A DNA stretch of 64,000 bases, taken from Zingiber officinale (taxonomy: Eukaryota; Streptophyta; Magnoliopsida; Zingiberales; Zingiberaceae). The notes below the pieces were generated by a model. That model was not told where the DNA came from. It worked only from the letters and a program-made list of their open reading frames with translations, and did not search any database. Within the stretch, counting starts at the first letter, position 1. Each line of letters begins with the position of its first letter. This document shows, one piece after another, positions 30,958 to 43,252 of this stretch. The translations under genes were made by a program, and so were the position numbers. Where the stretch lies: the NCBI RefSeq assembly GCF_018446385.1, contig NC_055996.1:131984532-132048531 (forward strand), given 5' to 3'.

Positions 30958-33900
30958 TGTAAAATACCGAACTAGATAATAATTAAATAATAAGGTTATT
31001 CGAGGAAATAATCTTATCGGAATTTTTAGAAATATTTTGAGATTTAATCGGAGCTCGTGTGACGTATTTAGAGGGGATGCACTTATGGACTTGAGAAAAA
31101 CCTGTTTGGAATACCCAAATGTGGGAGTTGATTGAGTTAATAAACCTGAGTTTCAATCAAAACCTAGGTTTTGTTTTTATTTATTTATTTTCTTTTCCTT
31201 ATCTTCTCCTCCCAATTCCCTTTGCGCCGAATCCCTTCTTCCCTCCACCCTCACCTCGCGACACACCTCCTTCGCCGAGCTCTCCCTCGTGAGTTCCAGC
31301 ACCAGCGACCGGCAAGCTTCTCCTTCTCCTCACGCGAGTACCCTAGCCACCGAGCCACCGCAGACGACGGCTCCTCTCTTCCTCGCACCCAGCACCGCCG
31401 ACCTCGATGTCGATGTCCACGATCGACCACCTCTTCTCCTTCTTCCCTCTCCTTTTCGTGCGGTGGTCGATCACCACCTGATCGAGAGGCGAGCCTCGTC
31501 GGCCAGCGTCCGACGGACCTCCAGCCAGCCAAGAGCCACCCTAACGCCAACAAGAGGTGAAAAGGGGTTTGCCCTTCTCTGCACCGTTACTACCCGTCGC
31601 CAGTCGAACCCTAGATCGGTCCTACTTGCGTTGTTGCCACCGTGTGTTGGCCGCCGGTGTTGCCATTCGTCCACGCGAGCATCTGATGCCGAGGTTTCTT
31701 CTTCCTCTCGATTTTACCATGCTACTATGTGCCCTAGTTTCTAATGTCGCCCTTGTGCAATTCATTGACAGATCGCGTCATCGCCATCCACTGCCACTGT
31801 GAGCTATATGCACGGCTTTGTCAACCACCAGTTACCCTTCTATTCTTAAGCCCTTTTTGGTCCCATGAGAAGCTTTCGGCCAGAACCTCCAAGGAGCATT
31901 GTTCCGATAAGATTTAGCAAGTATTATCGATCAGACCGGAAGTTATGGATCAATTGAGGGTAAGATCTCTGGTTTAAAAGGGTTATTGATCAGTAAATTA
32001 GGTTTAATTTCATATATGGAGTGTTTGTTGTGGAATGGTTAAAGTGCCCTGATCCTATATTGTTAGTTTATGTCTTTCTTGGATTAAAGTGAAACATGTG
32101 GAGGCAGAATTTGGATCAATTTAGCTTGATTAGTAGTTGATACCAGGATTATGATCCTTAGTTGTGCCTCGTGTCTTGTATTTGTAGGGTTCGAGTTGGA
32201 CGTTAACTTTTGGACCTATTGGAGACGGCTGACACGATCTTCGCAATAAAGGCGAGTACTTCTTACTTTGATTCCTTAGTTCTTTGAACTTAGTGCATGA
32301 GCTATTTTGGATAAGGACTGTTTAACCTTGACTCCACTCGTAATTTTTCTTGTGCTTGATACTTCCACTCAAAACCTTCGAGACATTCGTTTTTATATCC
32401 AAACAGTCTCTTGTTGCTATCAATGATATTTAGCGGATACTAGATACCAACCTTGCATGTTTTATTTGTTATTTACTTATGTATCGTATTGAGCATGTTG
32501 GTTTCATGTAGCATACCTTATACCTGATTTTGCTTATGTATATATGATGACTACTGCATTGTACGTATCATGTTATTGCATGCATGCAGACGACCACTTC
32601 TTCCTTGTTGGGGAGTGAGCCGTCGGGCCGCGCTGCACACTCGGCCACTCATGGGTAGTGGTAGCTGGAGGAGATGCCGCTTGTCCTGTCGTGCCGCACT
32701 CGGCCACTCATGGGTAGTGGTAGCTGGAGTTGTGAGCAGCAGAGATCATAGTTTGTAGAATCGCGATCCTACGCAGGATCGATTTAGGGTCAGGATCGGA
32801 TCGGTCAGGATCGGATCGTAGAATCGTACGATCCTACCAAAAACCCTTAAAATTTTATCATACATAATTAATAATTAGAAAAAATACCTAAAAAACTCAT
32901 TTACATATAAATAAATAACTAATTTTGTATATATATGCAATTATTTACACTCAATACATCAAATTACATTACTACATGTACAAATTTATTTAAATTAACT
33001 TGTAATTCAACTATCATTCTCGCATAGTAATAATATTTATATTTTCATATCATAAAATGAAAGAATATAAAATATCTATTAACACAATAATAATAACACA
33101 TACAATGTCAAAAATATTTCCTTGATTTATAAGATAATTCAATTTAAATGTCAACAAAACATCTAACGTATATAACAGAAGCTATTGAATCCTTTGATTC
33201 AAATATGAATGCCGGAAATAATCTTCTAAAGACTGGTTGATGTCACACAATACTAGACAATAGACATCCAAAAACTTATTATTTTGAGAAAAATAAATGG
33301 CAGAATATTATTGATAAAAAAACTAACTCAAAAATAATTAAACATATATTTAAATAATTTAAAACTCTAATAAGATGAAAAAAAGATAATGGTTAAGGAT
33401 AAACTTTGAAATTTATTAAAGATCTCTGAACGATTTTTAATTTGATATATTATAGGCCCCGTGATTCAATCCGAGTCAAAAGTTATGACCTCTCAAAGCT
33501 TCCACCGATCCTGCTCCGATTCTACCGATTCTGCTCTGATCCTATCGATCCTACCGATCCTGCTGCGATCCTACTGTAAAAACAATTCTACACGATCCTG
33601 GATCGATTTTGGGTTTCCGGATCGTAGGATCGCACGATCCTACGATCCGGATCGCGATTTTGTAAACTATGGCAGGGATCCCCTTCGCTTGGTAGCTAGA
33701 TAGCTACTTAGCACTTGTCCATCCGGTCACTCAAGAGGAGCGACGGCTTTTGGGTGGTATAGTTGTCATCGATCCGGCCTCTCGACCATATAGGGGTCGT
33801 GGTGCAGAGAGGTGGGCGGGGTGACCATCCGTGCATATGCTGTTATTATGCTTGCTTTGACTGCTGCTGTTTACATATGCGGTTATTACTTACTTATGCT

Positions 33901-34780
33901 GTTGTGGTATGTTTATGCTGTTGTTGTTTCTTGTTGTTGTTCACTTATGCTGATTTGCTGCCTTACGTTGAGATATGCTCTCGTTGTAGGTGGTTAGACC
34001 TTGGATTATTTATTGGAAATGTTTATATACCTTACACATTACCTCTATAGTTATGAGCAGTACTGTAACATATTAGTACCATTTCTGACCTTCTATATCT
34101 AGCCTAGGATATGGCTTCAGGTATGAACACTTATGTTAACGTCACGATAGTATCTGCTATTCCCTGTATGAGACTGTATACTCTTGGTTCACTTTCTATT
34201 TGTATATTATGTTATTGCACTATCTTCCCTTTACCCGCTGAGTTCCAATACTCACCCCCCCTCCCAAAATGGTTTTCTTTCGCCAGGTAGCAGGTAGATG
34301 AGTCATGGACACTTGGAGAGATGCCGGCTGCCAGTCCTGGGTCCTGCGTTTTATCGGTTTTATTTCCTCTTTACTTGTATTTCTAGCATACAACGATTTT
34401 AGTATTGCATGAATTGGTCTGTGTTTGGAGTTGATTCGTGGTGTTTTGCTTTTCGTGATCTTGTGGTTGTGTAAGCCTAATTGGCTAGTAACCTTTAGTT
34501 GTGGATTATGGGTTTTCTCTTCATTTTTTTGCTGCGCTTATTTTTAACCGTGTGGGCTGTGATTTAACTGCGTGGTTGTGTTTATTTCATTTTTGTCCAG
34601 CCAGGTAGGCTGAGTATATTAAACTGCGTGGTTATGTTGTTTTTATTCTATGTATGTTCCAGCCGTGTGGGCTGATGGTTATCTAGATGTTATATGTGTA
34701 TTTATTATTTTAGATTGTCACCCGTATAGGGGAGATGTTGCCAGATTTTTGTCTGGCAAGGACTCCCTTGGGGTGTGACA
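30958..34780 (+). mobile_element. Tekay/Del-like solo LTR (3.8 kb)
   Basis: 3,823 bp starting TGTAAAATACC and ending GGGGTGTGACA, flanked by a perfect CTTAA duplication (30953-30957, 34781-34785). It has the layout of long chromovirus LTRs, including 'gagttccaatactcacccc' near 34240. It contains a hAT-type insertion (32747-33671). Ser/Pro/Arg-rich frames near 31.2-31.8 kb lie in the LTR and show no domain. Confidence 0.8.
32747..33671. mobile_element. Non-autonomous hAT-like element (925 bp)
   Basis: Inverted termini CATAGTTTGTAGAATCGCGATC and CATAGTTTACAAAATCGCGATC; flanks gcagAgat (32739-32746) and gcagGgat (33672-33679) form an 8-bp duplication with one mismatch, the hAT length. Both ends are rich in overlapping 'ggatcgtaggatcg' palindromes; the middle is AT-rich and non-coding. 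Confidence 0.75.
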
Positions 34781-35682
34781 CTTAACAGAACACTTGCGTA
34801 AAATCAAAAAGCAATAAATTAAAATCGAAAAAGAGGAGGCACCAGATGTTTACTTGGTTACAACCGGGGAGGTTGTTAATCCAAGGAGTGGAACACACTA
34901 GAATATCTCCTTCAGGCGGAGAAGCCTCTTATAGCAATGAGAGCGCAAAAAGAAAGAAGCTAATCTAGAATTTGAGCGTACAAGTGTTGGAATTACAATT
35001 TCTGAGTTGTTGGAAAGCTTCTGAACTAAGACTATATTTATAGCCTTGGTCGGGGCGTCCCGAAGGATTCAGGGCGCCCTGGAGGAATAAAACTTTATCC
35101 TCCAACGTTCAGATCGCGTCAATCGCGATCTGGTCAACTTTTCAGGTCCAGGCGCCCGGAAGGGTTTTAGGCGCCCTGGACCCCGAAGTCAACTCTGGTT
35201 GACTTTTTCGGTTCGGATCCTCTACTCCGGATCCGCTCGCTTGGGTGATCTCTGTCATCCGGAAAATGGCTCACCTGAACCCTGCTTCTGGTCTTCTTGA
35301 GCAGGCTTCCGCTCCGACTTCTCGTCCCTCGGAATTGTCGTGTGGTTCCTTCTCGTCTGCCAGCGTATTCATCCGCAGTCTTCGTCCCTCGGTCGCACCC
35401 CGTGTCGACCTTCTCGCTAGCTACGTCTCTTTCTCCTCGAGCATTCTTCCGCTCCGGCTTCTCGTCCCTCGGAACCACCGCACACTTCCTTCTCGTCCGT
35501 CGGTGTACTCTTCCGCAGCGCCTCATCCCTCAGACGCACTGCGTGTCGTCCTTCTCGCTAGCTGCGTCTTCCGCTCGACTACCTGTGCTCCTAAGCTCCT
35601 GCACACTTAGACACAAGGTTAGAAAAACACAGAACCTAACTTAACTTGTTGATCACACCAAAACAACCTTGGGGTTCCAACA

Positions 35683-35800
35683 GTAACAACTTCTGCACCG
35701 TTGTAGCAGCTACTGCACCGTTGTAGCAGCTATTGCATAGTAACTGCTACAAGTTGTAGTAACTACTGCATAGTAGCTGTTACAACGTTGTATCATCACT
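35683..35800. repeat. 20-bp minisatellite, right part
   Basis: Continuation of the 'gttgtagcagctactgcacc' array. Confidence 0.85.
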
Positions 35801-35975
35801 ACTACAATAATTTTTTGCATGTAATAATAGGAGAGAGAAGATAAAATATTATTTTAATTTAAAAAGAAAGAGAGAAAAGTTATTACATGCAGATGAGAGA
35901 GATTAAAAAAAAATAGATTTTGACCACGTCGGATTTCGCTCACGGTCGCGCATAAACGTCACTTAGCATATCAAA

Positions 35976-36652
35976 TATATATATATATATTTAATAAAGA
36001 ATCTAGACCCTTTAATAACAAACTTTTAATTGATTTAGTTAAACCCAAAATTAAATTAAGTTAATGTGTAATTTTAATTTCTTATCCTATTCTCAAATCA
36101 CAAACACATCAATCCATATGTATCGATTATCTTGAGGTATAATTAAAAACCTAATTTTTACTATTTACATCGCTTCTTCTTCTCATCACCTCAATTCTCA
36201 TCGGTTCTTCAGTTCATTGTTCTCTCTTCCCCTTTTCCTCTCTAATTTTTACTATAACTTTCTCCTTCTTATCCTTTTTATATCACAACACATCAATCCA
36301 TTTATGTTAGCTCTTCTACATATTGATATAGTCACATCAATTCATCTATATAGCATCGATTCTTCAGAACAGTTACATTTGTTTATCTCTGTATCTTGTT
36401 AATTATCTCATCCGTTTTTTTGGTGATATAAGATATTCTCATTAAATAATTTTCGGATTTAGAATATCATAATGTTTAAGAACCCTAATTTCTATTTTTT
36501 TTTTACAAAGTAATTGTTACAATTACTTTTAATAATATTATTTAATTAATTGACAATAAATATTTATTTTATAAAATTTAGGTATTATATTACACACGCT
36601 AACATGTGTGCTATGAATAGTATATAATATAAAAATAGAACTCAATTAGAAA
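35976..36652. other. NLR 5' flank, distal part, unit 1
   Basis: No gene. Aligns at roughly 80% by eye with 55158-55962 of unit 2 (shared 'tatcgattatcttgaggtataatt'). Unit 2 has an extra 100-base segment. The hAT element follows. Confidence 0.65.
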
Positions 36653-39520
36653 TAGACCTGATCATGGTTCGGAACCGACGGTTTAACAGTTCTGAATCGT
36701 CAGTTCGACCGTTCCAGGTAGGTCGACCTTTAACCTTAATTGCCCAAGACGGTTACGGTTACGGTTCACGGTTCAGAACCGCCGATTCACGGTTCAGTTC
36801 ACGGTTCGTCAAAGTTCGCCATGGTTCAAGATTATTATATTAAAAAAATTATAAATTATAAATTATAAATTAAATATTAAAAATTAAAAATTATAAATTA
36901 AAATTTATTAGAAAAAAGGGCTTACACTTATTTAAGTTGCCTACGTATCCCCTTAAGGGAATCAAAGCTCACGTAGTTGTTTTACATTTTTATTTTTTTA
37001 CATTTTCACTCACTTTCATTTCCCGTTCCTGTCATATTCGTTCCTTCAGTATCAAAATCTTCAACTTCATCATCTGAAAGTTGCATTCCTTGGATTCTTT
37101 TCTCCGCTCTGGTCCAATCGTCGAGTAATATATACTTGAGCTTCCAATGAGTTGGGAGACAAAGTTGATCGTCATTCATCTAATATATTACTGTCGGCAC
37201 TGAACATCTGTTCTACAGCAACAGTTGACACTGGACAAGCTAAAATTTCTTTGGCGATCACGGAGAGGATGGGAAAGCTTTGAGCCTTCTATGACCACCA
37301 CTTTAAGATATCAAAATTTTCTCTATCTGCTTCATTAAAATCAAAAGAAGTTGTAAAATAATTCTCAAATTCCTGTGTGGAACTTGAGGATCCTCATGGA
37401 CGTTTTGTCCATTCTTTTAATAAAAGTTATGTTTTTATAAGTTTTAAATTACTACTAGTAGTTTGTTGTATTTCAGAAATATTAATTTATGTTTCATATT
37501 TTACATAATATTGATTATAAATATCATATAAATAAATTCTAATATTACATATAATATTAACTGAATCAGGAGTAGAAGAATCTTTAATTAGAATTAAAGT
37601 GTCGTAATATAAAGTTAATATTTCTTGTAAAACTTTTAATTTAAATCTAGGATCTAAAGCAAATGTAATTAAATAAATTTTAGGAATAAAATAAAAATAT
37701 TTTTCCCATTTAGTTTTTATAGCTAAGATGTAAGGAGATAAAAATTCATTATTAATATGTTCATTTATAACTAATACTATATTAGAAAAAAAAATTAAAA
37801 CTAATTGAGAAGTGAGATAATAAACACCGGAAAGTTGTTTGGTTGCATACTACTATAAATATTCCATTGTTGTGAAAATAAATATATATTAGTATTAGTA
37901 TTTTGTGCAAAAATGAACATAATAATTATTTATATTCAGATGAATTTTGTAATAATTGATATGTTGAATTCTAACATGTTGGTACATCACGTGAAAATTT
38001 TTTAGGTCTCATTTCAATAGTTTTACAAAACCTACCCCATTATTTTATTATAGATGGATGAGACCATAAAATAAGAAACTACAATTCTAATTAGTTTAAT
38101 ATAACTTTCTAAAATTTTTAAAGCATCTTGAACACATAAATTTAAAACATGGCATACACAACGAATATGAAAAAATAAACCGTCAATAGTAGGTTGACAA
38201 ACAAATTTTAGATCATCTATACAAGCGGTATTGGAACTAGTATTATCTAATGATATTGAAAATATTTCATGAGTTAAGCCATATTCTTCTAAAATTAAAC
38301 ATAATAATTATGCGATGTTATGAGCATTATGTGATTCATTAAAAATTCTATAAGCTAACAATCTTTTTTGGAGGTTTCAAGAGTTATCTATCCAATGGCA
38401 AGTCACATCCATATACGAATGTGTTTGTCAATGATCACTCTAAATATCGGAACATAAAGAAATTTTATTATCTAATTTACTAAATTCATCAATTAGATTC
38501 TTTTTTCCTTGTTTTACTAATTTTTTTAATTGTACGAGTAAGTGTACTACTAAGAACACGTTTAGCCCATGGATTAAGAGATTCTTTATAAAAATCTTCA
38601 AATGTGTATTTAGATCCAAAACTAAAAGAAAGATGTTCTACGGAAACAAATTTAGCTAATGATTCTCTTAATTTATTATCTGAATATAAAAATAAACCGG
38701 AATTGGTATTACCGCTAGTTGAAGAAAATCTTGATAATTGTGTTTGAAAACAGTTCAGTCCAAATTTCGTCGGGTGCTTCGTTTCTACATGTCGTTTCAA
38801 CGACCCATAGCCGCCATCGGTTTAGAATTTGCAGGAAGCATTGCAGTGCTTATATTTTGCGCGCATTTCTCTCGACGAAAGAGTGACCTTCTTAAAATAT
38901 TTAATGAAAATAGAAGACTTTAGAGGAGGAAGTTTCCGAACCTTAAAGTAATTGTATCAGTACTTCCTTGTGTTTCGGGTGTCAGATTCGGAAGATGCTC
39001 GATCTCATCATCGGTGGATTGAATGTTGGGGTCCTCCTCCTGCGGATTCATTATTTCCTTTCCCTTCCGAGCTCGAGATGACACACCTCCGCGGCCTCCT
39101 TCCATTGTAATTGAAAATTGGAAATGAAAGCGTGTAAAGAATACGAAATTGAGATTAAGAGTAGAGAAGATGTGTGTGAAAATGATGAAATAAGCTCTCT
39201 ATTTATAGAGTTTTGATAGTAACAGATATTAAATCATAGTCATTGATCAAAAAACAATCAAATGATCCTAACCGTTAAAAAAAATATCCAAAAAAACTCT
39301 CCACCCTCTTCCAACGACTATGAACCGCTGGTTCAAACCGGTAAAAACAAATAAATAAATAAATGTTAAATCAGCGGACTGAACCGGCGGTCCGTCAAGT
39401 TTTCACCAAAAGAATCGGAACTGGCCCGGCAACTTGCTGGGCTAGTTCCGGTTCAACCCGGCCCGTTGACCCAGTTATAGGCTTGGGTTGGGTCCGGGAC
39501 CCGACCTGGGGTCGGGTCTA
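36653..39520 (-). mobile_element. hAT element, degenerate, upstream of NLR copy 1
   Basis: 2,868 bp with short inverted ends TAGACCTGA / TAGACCCGA and flanks attaGaaa (36645-36652) and attaAaaa (39521-39528), an 8-bp duplication with one mismatch. Subterminal 'ggttcggaaccg/cggttcaaaccgg' repeats are typical of hAT. The interior encodes a broken transposase on the minus strand. Unit 2 lacks it: 'gaactcaaatagatattaaatg' at 55950-55975 is the empty site. It separates the NLR core promoter from sequence that is adjacent in unit 2. Confidence 0.8.
37060..39105 (-). pseudogene. hAT transposase pseudogene (BED zinc finger)
   Basis: On the minus strand the N-terminal frame (39105-38920) starts MEGGRGGVSS and is acidic. 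After a break, the frame from 38800 has MKRHVETKHPTKF, the His-containing end of a BED zinc finger, then FASTSG-like and SFGSKYTFEDFYKESLNP, and closes. Farther left (38400-37060) short pieces of the catalytic region can be suspected but stops are dense. The family cuts and pastes hAT elements; this copy is dead. Confidence 0.65.
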
Positions 39521-39564
39521 ATTAAAAATTAAATACGATTTGATGAAGTTATTTTTTCAGAACA

Positions 39565-39571
39565 TATAAAA
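39565..39571 (+). promoter_or_regulatory. Candidate TATA box, NLR copy 1
   Basis: TATAAAA lies 29 bases before the start of the tract identical to copy 2 (39594), so the identical tract would begin about at the transcription start. It lies 45 bases from the hAT right end. Confidence 0.45.
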
Positions 39572-39873
39572 TTGGGCAAACTTGTCTTTTAAACAAGTTG
39601 GGGAAGTAAATTATGTAGCAGCGACGAAACCTAGAGAAGTTGTCCATTGTATTTTTACGATCATCCAAGACTTTATTTTATTTTATTTACCATCATTGTA
39701 TTGTATGGATCGACGACATTCTTTTATGTATATAAAAATGCATATTGTTAAAAACTGCAAAGAATTGTCTTCGTCTAAATTAGTGGTTATTTACATTCTC
39801 CAAATCTTTCAGGCACAACGAAAAAGAGCTTCTGGATCTTTGTTGTTCTAAGTTTCAAACATAGCCATTAGCT

Positions 39874-40414
39874 ATGGAAGGAGCTTTGGTAGCTGCAACT
39901 CGCTTCGTAGCTGACAAGGCGGTGATTCTCTTCCAACTCGACGAGAAACTCAAGGCAATGACTGATATCGAAGAGAAGATGGAGAATATCAAGGAGTTAT
40001 CGACGATTATTGACATGGTGATCGAAGATGTCGAGTCCCACACTTTAAATAAAGATGCTGTGAAGGACTGGTTGAGGAAGCTCAAATACTTGGCCTATGA
40101 TCTTGAGGATGTAATGGATTGTTACAACACCGAAGCCTTGCGGAGGCAGAGATCATCAATATCTTCTTTCGAGCCGGTTCGTGATTTCTTCTCTTCTAAT
40201 AATCAAATTGTGTTTACGAGTAGGATAAGTGATATGATAAAAGCTGTAACAAATAGTCTGGATTCTATTTTGCGACAAAAGTCCTTTCTTCCTAATTTGC
40301 CACAAAGCAGTGGCCACATGCCACTCAATCCCTACAGAGAAACCCACTCCCGCAATAGCTTTGATGTTATAGGGAGAGAAATAGAGAAGGATATGATTGT
40401 CGGCATGTTAACAA

Positions 40415-40449
<35 letters not shown>

Positions 40450-43113
40450 AAAAGCAGTCATGGTACATTGAAGGTCATCACCATTGTTGGGATGGGTGGC
40501 CTAGGGAAGACTACACTTGCTCAGCTTGTTTTCAATGATGCGAGGGTGAAAGATCATTTTGAAAGTTCAAGAATGTGGACAGTTGTGGGGGCTGAATTTG
40601 ACCCGGCAAAGATAATGAAGTCTGTTTTAGAATTGGCTACTGGTGCATCAGTCAACATCTCACAAATAGATTTAGTGAGGCAGAAAATAGAAAAAGCATT
40701 ATCTGGGAAGAAATTTCTGCTGGTGTTGGATGATGTATGGAATGAAGACGCAACAAAGTGGAATGTATTGAAACCAGCCTTAACATGTGGGGCGAGAGGA
40801 AGCAAAATTTTGGTGACAACCCGTAGCCAACAGGTCTCTTCAATTATGGGCTCGTCCAATACCACCCACCAAATACAACAATTGTCCCGAGATGATTGTT
40901 TGTCCTTGTTTCAACAATTTGCATTTGGAGATGAAGCAGTGGATCAAAACTTGATGGAAATTGGTGAAAAGATTGTTAAGAAATGTGGTGGTGTTCCCTT
41001 GGCTGCCATTTCTCTTGGTAGCATGCTCCGCATCACCCGGGATGAACCCTATTGGTCCTCGGTATTGAACAGTGAAATTTGGCAGCTGGGAAATAAGGAA
41101 GATAAAGTGTTAGCTGTACTAAAGTTAAGCTATGACAGTCTCCCTCCACGATCAAAGAAGTGCTTTGCATTTGCCTCTCTATTCTCAAAAAATAATAGGA
41201 TGACAAAGGATGAACTAATAAAATTGTGGATAGCAAATGGTTTCGTAAGTTCAGAAGGAAATTTTGATGCTGAAACAGTGGGCAACCGTGTCTTTGATGA
41301 TCTTGTGTCGAGATCATTCTTTCTCTTGGTACCATCTCAAGATGTAACCAAGTGCACGATGCATGATTTGATGCATGATCTGGCACGATCAGTATCTGCA
41401 GATGTATATTGTAATTCTAAACAAGACTCGGTGAAACATATTGGAAACAGAACATATCATTTGCACATATACTTGGCAAATACATCAAAAGTTACTCGGG
41501 CCTTAAGCAAGAAGCCATTGTACTTGCGTACCCTTATATTGAACTATGTTAGTTTAAACGCCGATCAGCTTGAACTTGTTTTCTCAGAACTGAAATATTT
41601 GCGGGTGTTAGAGTTAACTGGCAATAAAATCAAGGAGGTGCCGACGTCAATAGGAAATCTGATACATTTGAGGTACCTCAACTTATCTAAGAATAGGATT
41701 AGAGTTCTACCCGACTCCATTACCCTTCTCCACAATTTACAATATCTTTATTGCCATCATTTAAGATTGACGCACATGCCGTGTGGGTTGGCACGACTAA
41801 TTAATCTTCAAAGTTTATCTTTCTTTGCTGCTGCGGATGGAGCTGGCGCATGTTCAATCATAGAACTTGAGCATTTGAAGCTTCATGGAGAAATGAAAAT
41901 TCAATTTTCAGAGAATTTTACAAACTACTCTTGTGGTGGAAGAAAAATTTTGAAGAATAAACATATTAATGAACTACGCTTAAAGTTTAATTGTTCAGAG
42001 AGTAATGACAAGGATATGTTGGATGATCTTTGTCCCAACAGTAGCTTAAAAAAGCTAAGCATATGCAATTATGGGAGCCGACAATTTCCAGAGTTGTTGA
42101 TAGAGTCACAGTTGCCAAATTTGGTTGAAGTTTGCCTTAAAAACTGCCGTTGTTGTGAGCACATTCCTCCATTTGGAAATCTGCAGTTTCTTAAGAAGCT
42201 TGAATTGCACAAAATGAATGCCGTTACACAGATGGGTGCTGAGTTCCATGGGTTCGGAGGCTTTCCTTCCCTTCAAGAACTCTACTTGGATAGGATGGAT
42301 GATTTAGAGGAATGGTCAGAGTCTGATTATGCTGATGAATTGTTCCCTTTACTAAAGACGTTGTTTATTGTCAAATGTCCTAAATTGAAAAGTATGCCAA
42401 GACTTCCTAGAATCCAATACCTTGACATATCATACTGCAGTGGGAGCCTACTCTCATGCGTTGGAAGACTGACTTCTCTTTCTGTTCTTCGAGTGGAGGC
42501 GATGGACGACATGACATCCTTTCCTAATGGCTGCATCAGAAACCTCACATCTTTGACGGCATTTGAAATCAAAGGGTGCAAACAACTCCAATGTCTTCCT
42601 GGCGATGAAATGCAGCACTTAGAAATGATTCGTACATTGACCATTGACAGGTGTGATAATTTGGCATCCTTACCGTCAGAAGTGGGATGCCTCGGTTCTC
42701 TTTGCTTTCTACGTCTCAGAGGTTGTCCAAGTATAATAGTGCAGCCAGAAGTACTCGTACAAATAATGAATTTACTACATAAGTTCCAAATAGATATTTG
42801 TTACAAGAATGTCGATGTAAGAGGGCAACTGCAACACTTACACATGCTCAAAAAATTGTTTATAACGGGTGCACATGGGATAAATATGAAGCATAGTTAC
42901 ATTGATGGCAACAATGTCGCACAATTAGGTATTTGTTGTTGTGATGAATTGGAGTCGTTGATGACAGCAGAACCAACAAGCAGTGTGTTAGAAGAACTAT
43001 ACATACATAGAATTTCCAATCTTACGACCTTGCCTGACTGGCTAAAGCATCTCAAGTCTCTTCGTGTTCTATCACTCCACAACTGTTCTATCACTCCACA
43101 TACATGGAATTAG
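39874..43113 (+). CDS. CC-NB-ARC-LRR disease-resistance (NLR) protein, copy 1
   Basis: Intracellular immune receptor of the CNL class, 1,079 residues in a single exon. Residues 1-100 form the Rx-type coiled coil (WLRKLKYLAYDLEDVMD, the EDVID-type motif). An 11-Asp run (182-192) precedes the NB-ARC. P-loop GMGGLGKTT 206-214, kinase-2 LLVLDDVW 282-289, RNBS-B GSKILVTTR 310-318, GGVPLA 372-377, RNBS-D CFAFASLFSK near 430, and MHD 496-498 (TMHDLMHDLA) are all present, so ATP binding and the off-state switch look intact. About 505 to the end are LRRs with cysteine-rich irregular repeats. The C-terminus (HTWN) is cut short by a 19-bp duplication; the usual ending lies downstream out of frame. It may still function. 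Start chosen as the first Met of the coiled coil. The pathogen recognised cannot be inferred. Confidence 0.9.
40417..40449 (+). repeat. (GAT)11 trinucleotide repeat encoding poly-Asp
   Basis: Eleven perfect GAT codons in the linker 13 residues before the P-loop. Same length in copy 2 (56856-56888). Confidence 0.95.
43065..43102 (+). repeat. 19-bp tandem duplication causing the NLR C-terminal frameshift
   Basis: Two 19-bp units (43065-43083 and 43084-43102) share 'tgttctatcactccaca'. Nineteen bases shift the frame by one. With a single unit the frame would run on into the conserved C-terminus. Confidence 0.8.
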
Positions 43114-43252
43114 GGGTTTGAAGAATCTACATATGTTGCCACAATTGAAAAGAAGATGGGAGAAAGGCGAAGATTGGCCCATCATCTCACATCTGCCATG
43201 TGTTCATATTGATTTGAATACTCCAAAAATAATAGGTAAGATGTATTAAATA
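43103..43252 (+). pseudogene. Detached out-of-frame NLR C-terminus, copy 1
   Basis: The +1 frame reads LKNLHMLPQL then KRRWEKGEDWPIISHLP and VHIDL before TAA. 'GEDWpkIaHiP' near the very end is a hallmark of many CNL proteins. A good donor (ataGGTAAGA, about 43233) could give an alternative end. It is untranslated from the current frame. Confidence 0.7.

Larger units (their letters stand above)
30879..35682 (+). mobile_element. Copia-type solo LTR nested in the minisatellite
   Basis: Starts TGTTGGACCG and ends GTTCCAACA, with flanks GTAGC (30874-30878) and GTAAC (35683-35687), a one-mismatch duplication. It is about 976 bp after removing the nested LTR. The start (G-run, 'gttgaatag') resembles 6848 and 63171. 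No internal genes, hence a solo LTR. Confidence 0.75.
30318..35975. mobile_element. TIR element with about 100-bp inverted ends, host of a TE nest
   Basis: The left end TTTGATATGCTAAACGAC...GTGAGCGAAATCCGAC and the inverted right end TTTGATATGCTAAGTGAC...GTGAGCGAAATCCGAC match for about 100 bases, including 'ctctcatctgcatg'. Both sides border (TA)n. Without nested insertions it would be about 0.85 kb, mainly inverted ends plus a 20-bp minisatellite. No transposase is present, so it is non-autonomous. Mutator-like or another TIR class cannot be decided because the duplication is hidden in (TA)n. Confidence 0.65.

Noticed and set aside
31171..31802. Ser/Pro-rich overlapping frames
   Set aside because: They are within the Tekay-like solo LTR, overlap on both strands, and no domain is recognised.
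35167..35644. Ser/Leu/Arg-rich frames on both strands
   Set aside because: They are in the copia-type solo LTR and caused by repeated 'ctcgtccctcgg' wording.
39582..39851. 89-codon frame just upstream of each NLR
   Set aside because: Lies in the likely 5' untranslated region, with no domain; duplicated only because the tract is identical.
40554..42644. Antisense frames within the NLR
   Set aside because: Shadows of the coding strand, repeated at the same offsets in copy 2.
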